From Myxococcota bacterium (lineage in GTDB: Bacteria; Myxococcota_A; UBA9160; SMWR01), in NCBI GenBank assembly GCA_022447545.1, contig JAKVBI010000010.1, positions 382,006 to 446,005 of the forward strand: a stretch of DNA of 64,000 nucleotides. Direction: 5' to 3'. Each line of letters starts with the position of its first letter. Position 1 is the first letter of the stretch. This document shows positions 8,608 through 16,871 of the stretch, one piece after another. The translations under genes were made by a program, and so were the position numbers. Under the pieces are notes generated by a model that ran no database searches, was not told the DNA's origin, and worked only from the letters and a program-made list of their open reading frames with translations.

Positions 8608-9926
8608 GGTGCCACCCGCTTTCCGAACCAGCGCCACCCACGCTCGATGGAGATGGCGGCTGCGGGAATGAAGAACAGGTCGAGAGGAAAGCGGAGACGT
8701 CCGCCGGTGTAGTGTGCGAACGACGCAGGCACGAGAACCAACACCGCTACTCCAGCTAGAAAGATCGCCAGAGCCCGGTCTTCGCGGGCCAGTCGGGCTA
8801 CGCCCGCACAACCCAACAGCCAGAACGCGATCAGTGGAATTTCGCCGAACTCCCACCCCCTCGGGTAGAGGTCGGATTGACGGGGAACGGAATAGAGCCG
8901 GAGCGGCTCGACGAGTTGAATCCCCAGTTCGTGAACGTGGCTCACGACAGCTTCCGTGAGGTGTGCGGACAAGTACTCCATGGCTTCGGTCCGTTCCGTG
9001 CGAACCCGAAGAGCGGGCTCCATGGATCGGAACCGATCGAGGCACTCACGACGCAGTTGGCGGAATTTCCCCTGGCCGAGTTCCTCCTGGAGCCGGGGAA
9101 CCGCGTAGCAGCGGAGATTGACCGTGACGATGTGGGACGGGGCCGCAACCCCGTGGTGGACGTGGTTGGAACCGACCACGAATGCGGGCACGATCCAGGT
9201 CGATGCCCAAAGCGCGCCTCCCACAATCGCGCGCCGCCTTGCCACCCCCTTTCTGAACAGGACAAGCGGCAGGAGTGCGGGAATCGCGAAAAAAGTCGGA
9301 CGGAGTAGCTGCGTGGCGATCCATGCCGCGGCCGCCATCACCGCGAACCTCGTCTGACCATCTCGGCGCCATGCCAAGGTGAGAGCAAACGCAGCAACAG
9401 CGAGGAAACCATGCGGACCGTCGGTCTGGAGCGCGCCGGAGAATTGATAGGCGTTCCACCAGAACAGAAAGATTGCACCTGCAATCCAGGCGCCGGCTCG
9501 TCCGCCAGTCCACCGCCCCCCGAGAATCACGAGGGCCGCCGCCGCCACGCTGGCCAGAAGGGGCCCCACCCAACGTGCGGCCTGCTCGGTTCCAGCGAGC
9601 GCCGAGCCCGCAATCAGCAGAAGTGGGTACCCCGGCGTTCGACGCAGGTACGAAGCGTGAAGGACTCCTTCCTCTCGAATTTCCTCGGCAACCACGTGGT
9701 AGGTCCCGTAGTCCCCTGCCGCCCAAAGCGGACCGACACCTGGACACGCGAGGGTAGGGGGAGGGCAGCCATTCGCAGTTGCCGCGTAGCCGAGATGGAA
9801 GGCGTGGAGGAGCAGGGCCGAGATTGCGAAGCCAAATGCCAACCACCCGAGGCCCGACTCTTCCCGCTCGAGGGGGGACTCGCTGGGCTTCGCGCTTGTG
9901 CCATCGAGGTCAGCAGACGAACTCAA
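8595..9926 (-). CDS. GT39/PMT-like membrane glycosyltransferase
   Basis: A 443-residue polytopic membrane protein with about ten hydrophobic spans. After TM1 there is a long periplasmic loop with 'AAGDYGTYHVVAEEIRE' and 'SYLRRTPGYPLLLIAG', the acidic loop plus R-T-P-G-Y-P pattern typical of GT39 / dolichyl-phosphate-mannose-protein mannosyltransferase-like enzymes that use polyprenyl-phosphate sugars. The C-terminal end 'HYTGGRLRFPLDLFFIPAAA' (R-x-R-x-P-x-D) fits the same fold. It is likely a periplasmic-face sugar transferase modifying lipid, glycan or protein. It is isolated from the polysaccharide locus and convergent with the amidohydrolase gene. Confidence 0.78.
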   Translation of the reverse strand: MSSSADLDGTSAKPSESPLEREESGLGWLAFGFAISALLLHAFHLGYAATANGCPPPTLACPGVGPLWAAGDYGTYHVVAEEIREEGVLHASYLRRTPGYPLLLIAGSALAGTEQAARWVGPLLASVAAAALVILGGRWTGGRAGAWIAGAIFLFWWNAYQFSGALQTDGPHGFLAVAAFALTLAWRRDGQTRFAVMAAAAWIATQLLRPTFFAIPALLPLVLFRKGVARRRAIVGGALWASTWIVPAFVVGSNHVHHGVAAPSHIVTVNLRCYAVPRLQEELGQGKFRQLRRECLDRFRSMEPALRVRTERTEAMEYLSAHLTEAVVSHVHELGIQLVEPLRLYSVPRQSDLYPRGWEFGEIPLIAFWLLGCAGVARLAREDRALAIFLAGVAVLVLVPASFAHYTGGRLRFPLDLFFIPAAAISIERGWRWFGKRVAPQSR

Positions 9927-10065
9927 AATCGCCCCACGCCGGCTTCGAGGACCGTCGGCGATTTCGCGATGACCGATGGGAACCTACGACTTCCTCGAGA
10001 GTCGAGAGACCCCAGGATAGCTCGCGTGGGCGAGCGGGACATACCGCAGCGGGTAGACTCCTCAG

Positions 10066-10686
10066 GTGATGGACACAGAATCGATCGACGAGGTGCTGCG
10101 TACCACCCGCTCTGTTCGCCGCCGCTTGGACTTCGAGCGCGAAGTCCCCCCGGAGGTCATCGAGGAGTGCATCGAAATTGCCACCCAGGCGCCCACGGGT
10201 CTGAATCGCGAGAGTTGGCGGTTTCTGATCATCACGGACCCTAAGAAGAAGGCGGCCATCGCGAGGTTGTACAGAGCGGCCTTCGAGGCCTTCGCGAACC
10301 CACGCGAGGGTGCGGGCTCCAGTGCACAACGGGCACTGGTCGAACGCCTTCACGAGATGCCCGCTCTCATTCTCGTGTGCAGTCTGGGAAACCCACCGGG
10401 CAGTTCCAATGCCATGAACGTGGGGTTCTACGGATCGGTCCTGCCCGCGGCCTGGTCTCTGATGCTCGCTTTGCGGGCTCGGGGAATCGGCGCCACCTGG
10501 ACGACGGTGCTGCTGGTGCATGAGCGTGAATCTGCGGAGTTGCTCGGCATTCCCGAAGGAGTGACTCAAACGGTTCTGCTCCCCATTGGTTACACCCGCG
10601 ACGCGGTCCTGCGCCCGGCCAACCGACGCGGTGCCGACGAGGTCAGCTACTGGAACCAATGGGGAAGGCGGCGCGACGAGAACTGA
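10066..10686 (+). CDS. Nitroreductase family FMN-dependent oxidoreductase
   Basis: A 206-residue nitroreductase-fold protein. The N-terminal 'TTRSVRRRLDFEREVPPEVIEECIEIATQAPTG' region has the R-S-x-R FMN-phosphate contact, 'NRESWRFLIITD' gives the usual N-x-Q/E-x-W-x-F site, and the C-terminal 'LGIPEGVTQTVLLPIGY' matches the family end. These enzymes reduce nitro groups, quinones, flavins or enones with NAD(P)H. The start is GTG 10066 or the adjacent ATG 10069, with an AGG just upstream. It stands alone, followed by a terminator-like hairpin. Confidence 0.9.
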   Translation: MMDTESIDEVLRTTRSVRRRLDFEREVPPEVIEECIEIATQAPTGLNRESWRFLIITDPKKKAAIARLYRAAFEAFANPREGAGSSAQRALVERLHEMPALILVCSLGNPPGSSNAMNVGFYGSVLPAAWSLMLALRARGIGATWTTVLLVHERESAELLGIPEGVTQTVLLPIGYTRDAVLRPANRRGADEVSYWNQWGRRRDEN

Positions 10687-10689
10687 CTC

Positions 10690-10721
10690 CGGTTCTGGGC
10701 AATGCAACTGACCCAGAGCCG
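10690..10721 (+). terminator. Terminator-like hairpin after nitroreductase
   Basis: Bases 10690-10699 (CGGTTCTGGG) pair with 10712-10721 (CCCAGAGCCG) with one G-U, leaving a 12-nt loop, starting 3 nt after the nitroreductase stop. No U-tract follows, so it may stop transcription weakly or protect the 3' end of the RNA. Confidence 0.4.
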
Positions 10722-10928
10722 AGGGAAATGCGCCACAGGCTCCGCCATCGGGTATCAGACCCTCCCCGGCACCGAGGCTTGGAGATTGGCATTCCAAAGC
10801 CCGGATCGGAGTGATAGGGTGCGCGTCGGAGCGGAGTTCGTGGTCCCGAGGCCACAGGGCCCAAGGCGCCATTTCCCGGCACTCCGCTCGCTTTTGAACG
10901 TCAAGCCCGAATCTCGAAAGTGGACAAC

Positions 10929-11534
10929 ATGAATCGATCTCGGCTCTTCCACTTCGTCTGGATCGTCGGTCTCGCGAGCCTCTGGATCATGGGCGCTACT
11001 GCCGTCCTCGCAGGCAACGACGAGGAAGTCATCGACCCGAATGATCTCGCACGACCTGGTTGGTATGCAGGTGCCAGCGGCGTTTTTGCGATTTCCGCCT
11101 ATCGGGACCTGCTGGGTAGTACCGGAAACGGGGGTGGAGCGAACGTACGCTTGGGATACCGCTCGAAGGGGAATGTGGCCCTCGAAGCCGAGTTCGAGTG
11201 GATCGATGGCTTCGAGCAGGATTTCTCCGGCTCGGCACTGAGGGACTACAGCAGCTACCTGTTGGGGCTCAACGGCAAGATCTACACGAGTTCGGCGACC
11301 CTCCAACCGTATTTCCTCCTCGGTGCGAACCTGATGACGGTTTCGACGAGCAACTCCGTCGACGGGAGCAGCGACCGCTCTAGCGATTGGGGATTCCGGA
11401 TGGGCGGAGGGGCGGATTACTACCTGAACCCCAAGGTCGCACTGACCCTGGAAGCCACCTACGTCTGGGGAGTGGGCGACGTCTGGCAGCGCGACTACGT
11501 TTCGATTGGGGGAGGCGTCCTCTACCGATTCTGA
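10929..11534 (+). CDS. Small outer-membrane beta-barrel protein, tandem copy 1
   Basis: A 201-residue exported protein: a signal peptide ending at 'GATAVLAGN', then amphipathic strands and a C-terminal aromatic residue ('SIGGGVLYRF'), the usual Bam recognition end. 'GWYAGASGVFAI', 'GGANVRLGYR', 'LQPYFLLGANLM' and 'DWGFRMGGGADYYL' are typical of OmpA/W-type eight-stranded barrels. ATG 10929 is preferred over the nearby GTG at 10920. It is followed after 113 nt by a second, related barrel gene, so a local duplication is likely. No specific transport role can be read from the sequence. Confidence 0.85.
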   Translation: MNRSRLFHFVWIVGLASLWIMGATAVLAGNDEEVIDPNDLARPGWYAGASGVFAISAYRDLLGSTGNGGGANVRLGYRSKGNVALEAEFEWIDGFEQDFSGSALRDYSSYLLGLNGKIYTSSATLQPYFLLGANLMTVSTSNSVDGSSDRSSDWGFRMGGGADYYLNPKVALTLEATYVWGVGDVWQRDYVSIGGGVLYRF

Positions 11535-11647
11535 GCCCACCCGGTCCCTGGGCTCGACCGGAAGAGTCCAACCCCACCCCCACGCTGGCGTTGTGGTCAC
11601 GCCTCCCAGCGTGATATATGGAAGCCCACGCCCACATCGGAGGCCTC

Positions 11648-12295
11648 ATGCGCGGTTGGCTCACAGGCATCTCGGTTGCTGTTCTCGTCTGTGCGGCCAT
11701 ACCGACCCGCGCCGAAGAGGACCCCAAACCTCCCATCGACGGCTCCCGTCCGGGGATGTATTTCGCAGCCGATGGTCTCTACGGCTTCGCGATGTTCGGA
11801 AACGGGGTCAGCGGCGACAATTCCTTCGGCTGGGGGACCCGGGCCGGCTACCGCGCGAATCGTTACCTCGCCCTCGAGGGCCAGATCGAATCGCCGGCGG
11901 GTTTCGACCTCCTGGTAGGCGGTGCGAAGGTGGGGAAGGTCGACCCGCTGGTCTGGACCGTCAACGCGCGAGGCTACTACCCCATGGGCGCCTTCCAACC
12001 CTATGGACTCGTGGGAGTGGGCATGTGGCTCCCGGGGCTCGAAGACGAGGATCTGGTGGTGGGCACCGCCATCGCGCCGGGAACCGCATTCGCCGAGCCT
12101 GGAGCCAACGACTTCGTCGACGATCGATTCGCCATGAAGTTCGGCGGCGGTTTCGACTACAACCTGACCGACGCATTCGCGCTGGGCATGAATATCATCT
12201 ACACGCGACCCTTCGCAGACTCGAGCCAGGCGAATCTGAGCTACATCACGGTCGGCTGGACGATTCAATACACCTTCGCGTTCAGCCAGGACTGA
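11648..12295 (+). CDS. Small outer-membrane beta-barrel protein, tandem copy 2
   Basis: A 215-residue exported protein: signal peptide ('GISVAVLVCAAIPTRAEE'), then eight-strand-type barrel repeats ('GMYFAADGLYGFAMFG', 'FGWGTRAGYRANRYLALEG', 'FQPYGLVGVGMWL', 'FAMKFGGGFDYNLTDAFAL') ending 'GWTIQYTFAFSQD'. ATG 11648 has GGAGG at 11638-11642. It shares organisation with the preceding barrel ('RPGWYAGASG' versus 'RPGMYFAADG', then 'GYR' and 'QPY' strands), consistent with an old tandem duplication. Confidence 0.85.
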   Translation: MRGWLTGISVAVLVCAAIPTRAEEDPKPPIDGSRPGMYFAADGLYGFAMFGNGVSGDNSFGWGTRAGYRANRYLALEGQIESPAGFDLLVGGAKVGKVDPLVWTVNARGYYPMGAFQPYGLVGVGMWLPGLEDEDLVVGTAIAPGTAFAEPGANDFVDDRFAMKFGGGFDYNLTDAFALGMNIIYTRPFADSSQANLSYITVGWTIQYTFAFSQD

Positions 12296-12481
12296 GTTCC
12301 CAGCCAATCGGCATGATCGGCTGCTTCCGCATGGGAGGGAGCAAGAGCCGAACCGTTGGGTGCAAGGCCCTGGGTTTCCGGCATCGAGCTGCGGGCACCC
12401 TCGGGGCCTCTGAAACGGCCAGCGATTGATCGAGAGTCGGATCGGTCATACCATGGGACCTCACGCCCAGTGGAGGATCCC

Positions 12482-14206
12482 ATGTCCATCGAAGACCGGC
12501 TCATCCGGGTCGACATGACCAGCCAGACTGTTTCCATCGTGCCGTTCCCCGAAGAGTGGAAGATGCTCGGCGGCCGAGCGCTGTCCGCCAGGATTCTCCT
12601 CGAAGAGTGCAATCCTGCCTGTGATCCCCTCGGGCCCGAAAATGTTCTCGTCCTGGCACCAGGTGTACTCACCGGGTCGGCTGCGCCGACCTCGGGACGG
12701 CTTTCTGTCGGAGGAAAAAGCCCTCTGACCGGTGGGATCAAAGAGGCCAACGCGGGGGGGAACCCGTCGCAGGACCTGATGAAACTCGGCTATCGAGGGA
12801 TCGTAGTCACCGGTCAGCCCGCGGATGCCGAGCAGCGCTGGGCGCTGGACGTCGACAAGGACGGCGCCACGCTCAAAACCGTGCCGGACTGCAAGGGCAT
12901 GTGGAACTACGCCCTGATTGAACACCTTGCCAAGAGTTACTCGAAAACGGCGTCCTTCATCTCCATCGGCCCCGCAGGCGAATTGAAGCTCACCGGAGCT
13001 TCGGTGGCCTGCACAGACCAGGAAAAAGATCGACACCCCGCGCGTCACGCGGCGCGTGGCGGTCTGGGCGCTGTGATGGGAAGCAAGGGCCTCAAATACG
13101 TCAGCGTCGATGCGGAGAAATCCCCCGTACGAACTCCGGCCGACAAGAAGGCGTTCACGACTCTGGTCAAGGGGCTCACCAAGGCCCATTTGGAAGGCCC
13201 ACGGCCCATGAAACATGGGACGAGCACCTCCGTCCCCATGGCCCAGGTTCTCTTCACGTTCCCCTATAAGAACCGCATCGAAGGACAATCCCCCGATGCG
13301 GAAACCCTCGACGGAGCACGCATCGTCGAAAGCTTCGAAGAGCGTGGGGGCGGCATGCACAACTGCCTGACCGGTTGCATCGTGCAGTGCAGTAACGTCG
13401 TCCACGATCGCGACGGAAATTACAAGACCTCGGCCCTCGAGTTCGAAACCATCACGCTGCTCGGAGCCAACTGCGCGATCCAGAGCTGGGAAGATGTCGC
13501 AGATCTCGATCGGCTTTGTGACGAGGTAGGACTCGATACCATCGAAACCGGTGCAGCCATCGCGATCTACATGGATTCCGGAGGCATGGAGTTCGGTGAC
13601 GCCGAGGGCGCCAAACGGATCCTGCACGAAATTGCCGAAGGCACGGAACTTGGAATCGCCATCGGAAACGGGGCGGATAGCATTGGCAGGAAACGCAAGC
13701 ACCCGCGCATCCCCACGGTCAAAGGTCAGGCCATCCCGGCCTGGGACCCCCGGCCCCTCAAGGCCACGGGCATCACCTACCTGACCAGCGCCCAGGGTGC
13801 CGACCACACGGCAGGACTGGTCGTCAACCCGGGCCTCGCCCCCGAGGACATGCCGCGAGCCTCTCAGGAGAACCAGGTCATCAATGCCATCGTCGACGCT
13901 TCAGGATTTTGCATGTTCCTCATGGTCAATCCCGACGTCGTGAGAAACTTCTACAGCGCATTCACCGGTGTCGAAGTCTCCCGCGAAGACATCTACGACA
14001 TGGGCTGGCAGTGCCTTGAAGACGAATGGGAGTTCAATCGCCGAGCGGGAATCTCCCACGAGAACGACGTGATGCCCCAGTGCATGCAGACGGACGGAGT
14101 CGGCCCGCAGAACGCAGTGTTCGATGTCTCTGCAGACATCGTCGCCCAGGCCTACGAACGCATGGGGCCCAGCGAGGAGTTCTGGAGCAAGGTCGGGTCC
14201 GGCTGA
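12482..14206 (+). CDS. Aldehyde:ferredoxin oxidoreductase (AOR) family tungsten/molybdenum enzyme
   Basis: A 574-residue AOR-family protein. The N-terminal pterin domain is seen as 'LGGRALSARILLEE', 'APGVLTGSAAPTSGRLSVGGKSPLTG' and 'EANAGGNPSQDLMKLGYRGIVV'. 'ARGGLGAVMGSKGLKYV' is the G-x-G-A-V-M-G-S-K-x-L-K signature. The [4Fe-4S] cysteines are C295, C299, C303 ('NCLTGCIVQCSN') and C477 ('GFCMF'). The first two are separated by three residues instead of the usual two. GGAGG precedes ATG 12482. AOR enzymes oxidise aldehydes or reduce acids using ferredoxin; some relatives are benzoyl-CoA reductase catalytic subunits, so the substrate is open. Followed after 25 nt by an amidohydrolase, probably co-transcribed. 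Confidence 0.92.
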   Translation: MSIEDRLIRVDMTSQTVSIVPFPEEWKMLGGRALSARILLEECNPACDPLGPENVLVLAPGVLTGSAAPTSGRLSVGGKSPLTGGIKEANAGGNPSQDLMKLGYRGIVVTGQPADAEQRWALDVDKDGATLKTVPDCKGMWNYALIEHLAKSYSKTASFISIGPAGELKLTGASVACTDQEKDRHPARHAARGGLGAVMGSKGLKYVSVDAEKSPVRTPADKKAFTTLVKGLTKAHLEGPRPMKHGTSTSVPMAQVLFTFPYKNRIEGQSPDAETLDGARIVESFEERGGGMHNCLTGCIVQCSNVVHDRDGNYKTSALEFETITLLGANCAIQSWEDVADLDRLCDEVGLDTIETGAAIAIYMDSGGMEFGDAEGAKRILHEIAEGTELGIAIGNGADSIGRKRKHPRIPTVKGQAIPAWDPRPLKATGITYLTSAQGADHTAGLVVNPGLAPEDMPRASQENQVINAIVDASGFCMFLMVNPDVVRNFYSAFTGVEVSREDIYDMGWQCLEDEWEFNRRAGISHENDVMPQCMQTDGVGPQNAVFDVSADIVAQAYERMGPSEEFWSKVGSG

Positions 14207-14231
14207 TCGGCCCAACGACACTGGAAAAGCC

Positions 14232-15278
14232 ATGGGGACAGTGGACGTAGTCGATGGAGACGGCCATGTAGTAGAGCGCGCGTCCGATCTCGAAGCCTTC
14301 GGGTGGAAGGGGACGGCGACTCCGCTAATCGACACCCTGCTCGGTTGGGAGACACGCGAGGACTGGTCGAAGGGGCTCCACCCCGAGGTCATCGATGGGG
14401 CCTACGACCCCCCCGCCCGATTGGCCGATATGAACCGGGAGGGGATCGAGGTTGCGATCAACTATCCCAGCGCCTTGCTGGGAGTATCCGATTTCTCGGA
14501 ACCCGCAGAAAGCACCGCAGCATGCCGAGCCTACAACGACTGGTTCTCGGCCACCTACCACGCCCATGCCCCCGAGCGCCTGCGAGCGATGGCACTGGTC
14601 CCGCTAGGTGCCCCTGAAGAAGCGGCGAAAGAAGCCAGGCGCGCCATCGTCGAACTTGGCGCGGTCGGAGTGATGGTTCAGCCCTATACGGGTGAGAACG
14701 TGCACCTCTGCGATGCCACCTTTGACCCGCTCTGGGCCACCCTGCAGGAGCTTGGTCGGCCCGTTGCGGTCCACGGGAGCCGTCACACCTGCTCCCCCCA
14801 CCTGCGGGCCGAAAGCTTTCGCAACAGTGCGCGCTTCTACGCTCTTTCCCATCCATTCCAGCAGATGGTGGCCATGGGAGATTTCGCGCTTGGAGGGGTT
14901 CTCGAACGTTTTCCTCGTCTCCGGGTGGCATTCCTCGAATCCGGCATCGGTTGGATGCCTTATTACATCGATCGCCTGGACGAAGCCTATCAATCGGTTC
15001 GAGAGGACTGGACCGATCAGCGCTACGAACTCGCGCGTCCGGCAAGCGAAACACTGTTGAGCGGAAATTGTTTCTTTTCCTGTGAGCCTGATGAGCCCCA
15101 TCTATCCACCATGATCAACGCATTGGGCGAGAACCAGGTGATCTTTGCATCGGACTATCCGCACTTCGACTGCAAATTCCCGAGCAGCGCAAAGCTACTT
15201 CTCGAATCCGATGAGCTTTCTCCGGCATTGGCCACGCGGGTCGCGGGCACGAACGCTCGCAACCTCTACGGTCTCTGA
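14232..15278 (+). CDS. Amidohydrolase-2 family protein, copy 2
   Basis: A 348-residue PF04909-type protein. Visible are the N-terminal 'VVDGDGHVVERASDL' (D-x-H metal region), 'PPARLADMNREGIEVAINYP', the central 'VAFLESGIGWMPYYIDRLD' and C-terminal 'VIFASDYPHFDCKFPSS' with the metal-site Asp. ATG 14232 starts 25 nt after the AOR stop with only a weak GGAAAAG site, so translation may depend on upstream readthrough. Co-transcription with AOR suggests both act on the same aldehyde/acid pathway. It differs from copies 1 and 3 in having GDGHV in place of ADSHV. Confidence 0.88.
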   Translation: MGTVDVVDGDGHVVERASDLEAFGWKGTATPLIDTLLGWETREDWSKGLHPEVIDGAYDPPARLADMNREGIEVAINYPSALLGVSDFSEPAESTAACRAYNDWFSATYHAHAPERLRAMALVPLGAPEEAAKEARRAIVELGAVGVMVQPYTGENVHLCDATFDPLWATLQELGRPVAVHGSRHTCSPHLRAESFRNSARFYALSHPFQQMVAMGDFALGGVLERFPRLRVAFLESGIGWMPYYIDRLDEAYQSVREDWTDQRYELARPASETLLSGNCFFSCEPDEPHLSTMINALGENQVIFASDYPHFDCKFPSSAKLLLESDELSPALATRVAGTNARNLYGL

Positions 15279-15301
15279 GAAATCGTCCCACCTCTGCGCA
15301 T

Positions 15302-16603
15302 TCAGGCCCCCCGAGCCCCAGGCTCCCGAGCAAGGTCTCCGGGGAGCGTCCGCGCCGCGTGAAAGAAAAGGAGTCCACCCAGGATACTGGTGGACAGCAC
15401 CGTGAGAAGTGAGACGCGAACGGCTGCCTCTCCATGAGTCCCCTCGAAGACATCATTCAGAATCCCCACCGCCTGGGGACCGGCGCCCATTCCGAGAAGG
15501 GTGATAAAAAAAATCAATACCGAGGCTGCGACAGCCCGCATGGGGGCGGGAACGAGATTCTGAATCGCGGAATAAACCGGGGGAGCCCAGCCACCACCGA
15601 TCACTCCTGCAGGTATGAGCCACAGCACGATTGTGCTCGAATCAGGCCACAACAGCGTCATCGACAGGAAGGGCAGGGAGAGCAGTACCGACAGTCCTGG
15701 AATCCAAAGCCGCCAACGCTCGTCGCGGTTCGAGAGGCGATCCGCAAGACGCCCCGCCAGCAGCGAACCCATTGCCGCACTCAAACCATTCACGATCCCG
15801 AACTGGATTCCCACTTCGGCGTAACTCATGTCGTGGACCCGAAGAAGAAACGTCGGCACCCAGAATCCAAAGCCAGTCCCTGCGAAAGACGAAAGCCCAC
15901 CCGCGATGGCGATGCGCCGGAAGGTCCTCTTCGAGTTGAGAAACTGAAGGACTTCGTGAGTCTTGGGCTCCACCCTCGAAGGCATGTCGGCGTCGAAACT
16001 CCCGCGAGGGGGTTCCCTTACGGTGGTGACAAGGAGCCCCGCAACCAATAGGCCCGGCAAACCCACCACAACGAAGGTGAGTCTCCAACCCAGAGGCTCG
16101 ACCAGCCATCCACCAATTCCGAGGCCCAGAATCATTCCCAGGTACACGCCGAGTTGGAAGACCGACATGGCCGTTGCTCGCCGCTCTGGCGGAAAATAAT
16201 CGGAAATCAGCGCATGGGAGGGTGCCGCTCCAGCCGCCTCTCCGATCCCCACCCCGATCCGAAACAACGCAAGTTCTGCAGTACTTCGAACCCACCCGCA
16301 AGCCGCGGTGAGCAGACTCCATACCGTGAGTCCCAGGGTGATCACGCCTTTCCGAGACCATCGGTCGGCCCAACGTGCGACGGGGATTCCCGCGGTCGTA
16401 TACAAGAGCGCGAAGGCCGGACCGATCAGGAACCCCATGACAGTATCCGAGGCTCCGAGTTCCTGTTTGATCGGCTCTACCAGGATCGTGAGGATGTAGC
16501 GATCCAGATAGTTGAACACGTAGGTGAGGAGAAGAATGGCGAGAACGTAGTTGGCGTACCCGGGAGACGGGGTGGTACCGACTTTCGCCGAAGGCGCGAT
16601 CAC
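15302..16603 (-). CDS. MFS transporter, spinster-like, copy 1
   Basis: A 433-residue major facilitator with twelve predicted spans. 'LLTYVFNYLDRYILTILVEPIKQELGASDTVMGFLIGPAFALLY' (split across TM1-TM2), 'RWADRWSRKGVITLG' (MFS motif A) and 'GVGIGEAAGAAPSHALISDYFPPERRATAMS' are the spinster-type signature, with the conserved Asp/Arg pair in TM1. GTG 16603 is chosen because a GAGGGG site precedes it and the mature membrane region begins soon after; the frame stays open to 16750 but that extension lacks a good start. It is convergent with the amidohydrolase gene and divergent from the acyl-CoA dehydrogenase. The substrate is unknown, probably an organic acid or lipid-like molecule. Closely related to 30222-31538. 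Confidence 0.9.
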   Translation of the reverse strand: MIAPSAKVGTTPSPGYANYVLAILLLTYVFNYLDRYILTILVEPIKQELGASDTVMGFLIGPAFALLYTTAGIPVARWADRWSRKGVITLGLTVWSLLTAACGWVRSTAELALFRIGVGIGEAAGAAPSHALISDYFPPERRATAMSVFQLGVYLGMILGLGIGGWLVEPLGWRLTFVVVGLPGLLVAGLLVTTVREPPRGSFDADMPSRVEPKTHEVLQFLNSKRTFRRIAIAGGLSSFAGTGFGFWVPTFLLRVHDMSYAEVGIQFGIVNGLSAAMGSLLAGRLADRLSNRDERWRLWIPGLSVLLSLPFLSMTLLWPDSSTIVLWLIPAGVIGGGWAPPVYSAIQNLVPAPMRAVAASVLIFFITLLGMGAGPQAVGILNDVFEGTHGEAAVRVSLLTVLSTSILGGLLFFHAARTLPGDLAREPGARGA

Positions 16604-16718
16604 AAACCCCTCGCAGTAGGGGCAGTCAGTCCCGCTGTACCCTCGAAAACTGAGATGCTTTCCAAAAATGGCCCCATGGAATTCCACGCTTCCCGACCAC
16701 GGCCTATCATAGACGGGT

Positions 16719-16733
16719 GATCGCCGGGCGATC
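16719..16733. promoter_or_regulatory. 15-bp palindrome in divergent intergenic region
   Basis: GATCGCC (16719-16725), one central G, GGCGATC (16727-16733): a perfect inverted repeat in the 268-nt space between the divergent MFS and acyl-CoA dehydrogenase genes. Its size and position fit a dimeric repressor operator, for example a TetR-type site. No regulator gene is adjacent, so this is inference. Confidence 0.4.
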
Positions 16734-16871
16734 GAAAAGTCGAACCGCACTCAATTCCGAGCCGCTCGCGAAAATTCACGCCGCCGGTATCCCTGACGAC
16801 ACCCAGCGACGTCGATCGCGAACCAACACCGTTATCCACCACGAAACAGCATCCATCAATCGGGAGTTCCC

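Noticed and set aside
9411-10244. A plus-strand frame of 277 codons opposite the GT39-like gene
   Set aside because: Low-complexity Arg/Ser/Pro-rich product without domains, antisense to a clear membrane enzyme.
12461-13807. A 448-codon minus-strand frame under the AOR gene
   Set aside because: It is an antisense shadow in GC-rich DNA: the plus-strand frame carries all AOR motifs and the shadow has no recognisable domain.
16604-16750. Upstream extension of the MFS gene with a CPYC-type sequence
   Set aside because: The extension has no good ribosome site, while GTG 16603 has one right before the membrane domain; the C-P-Y-C is probably fortuitous.
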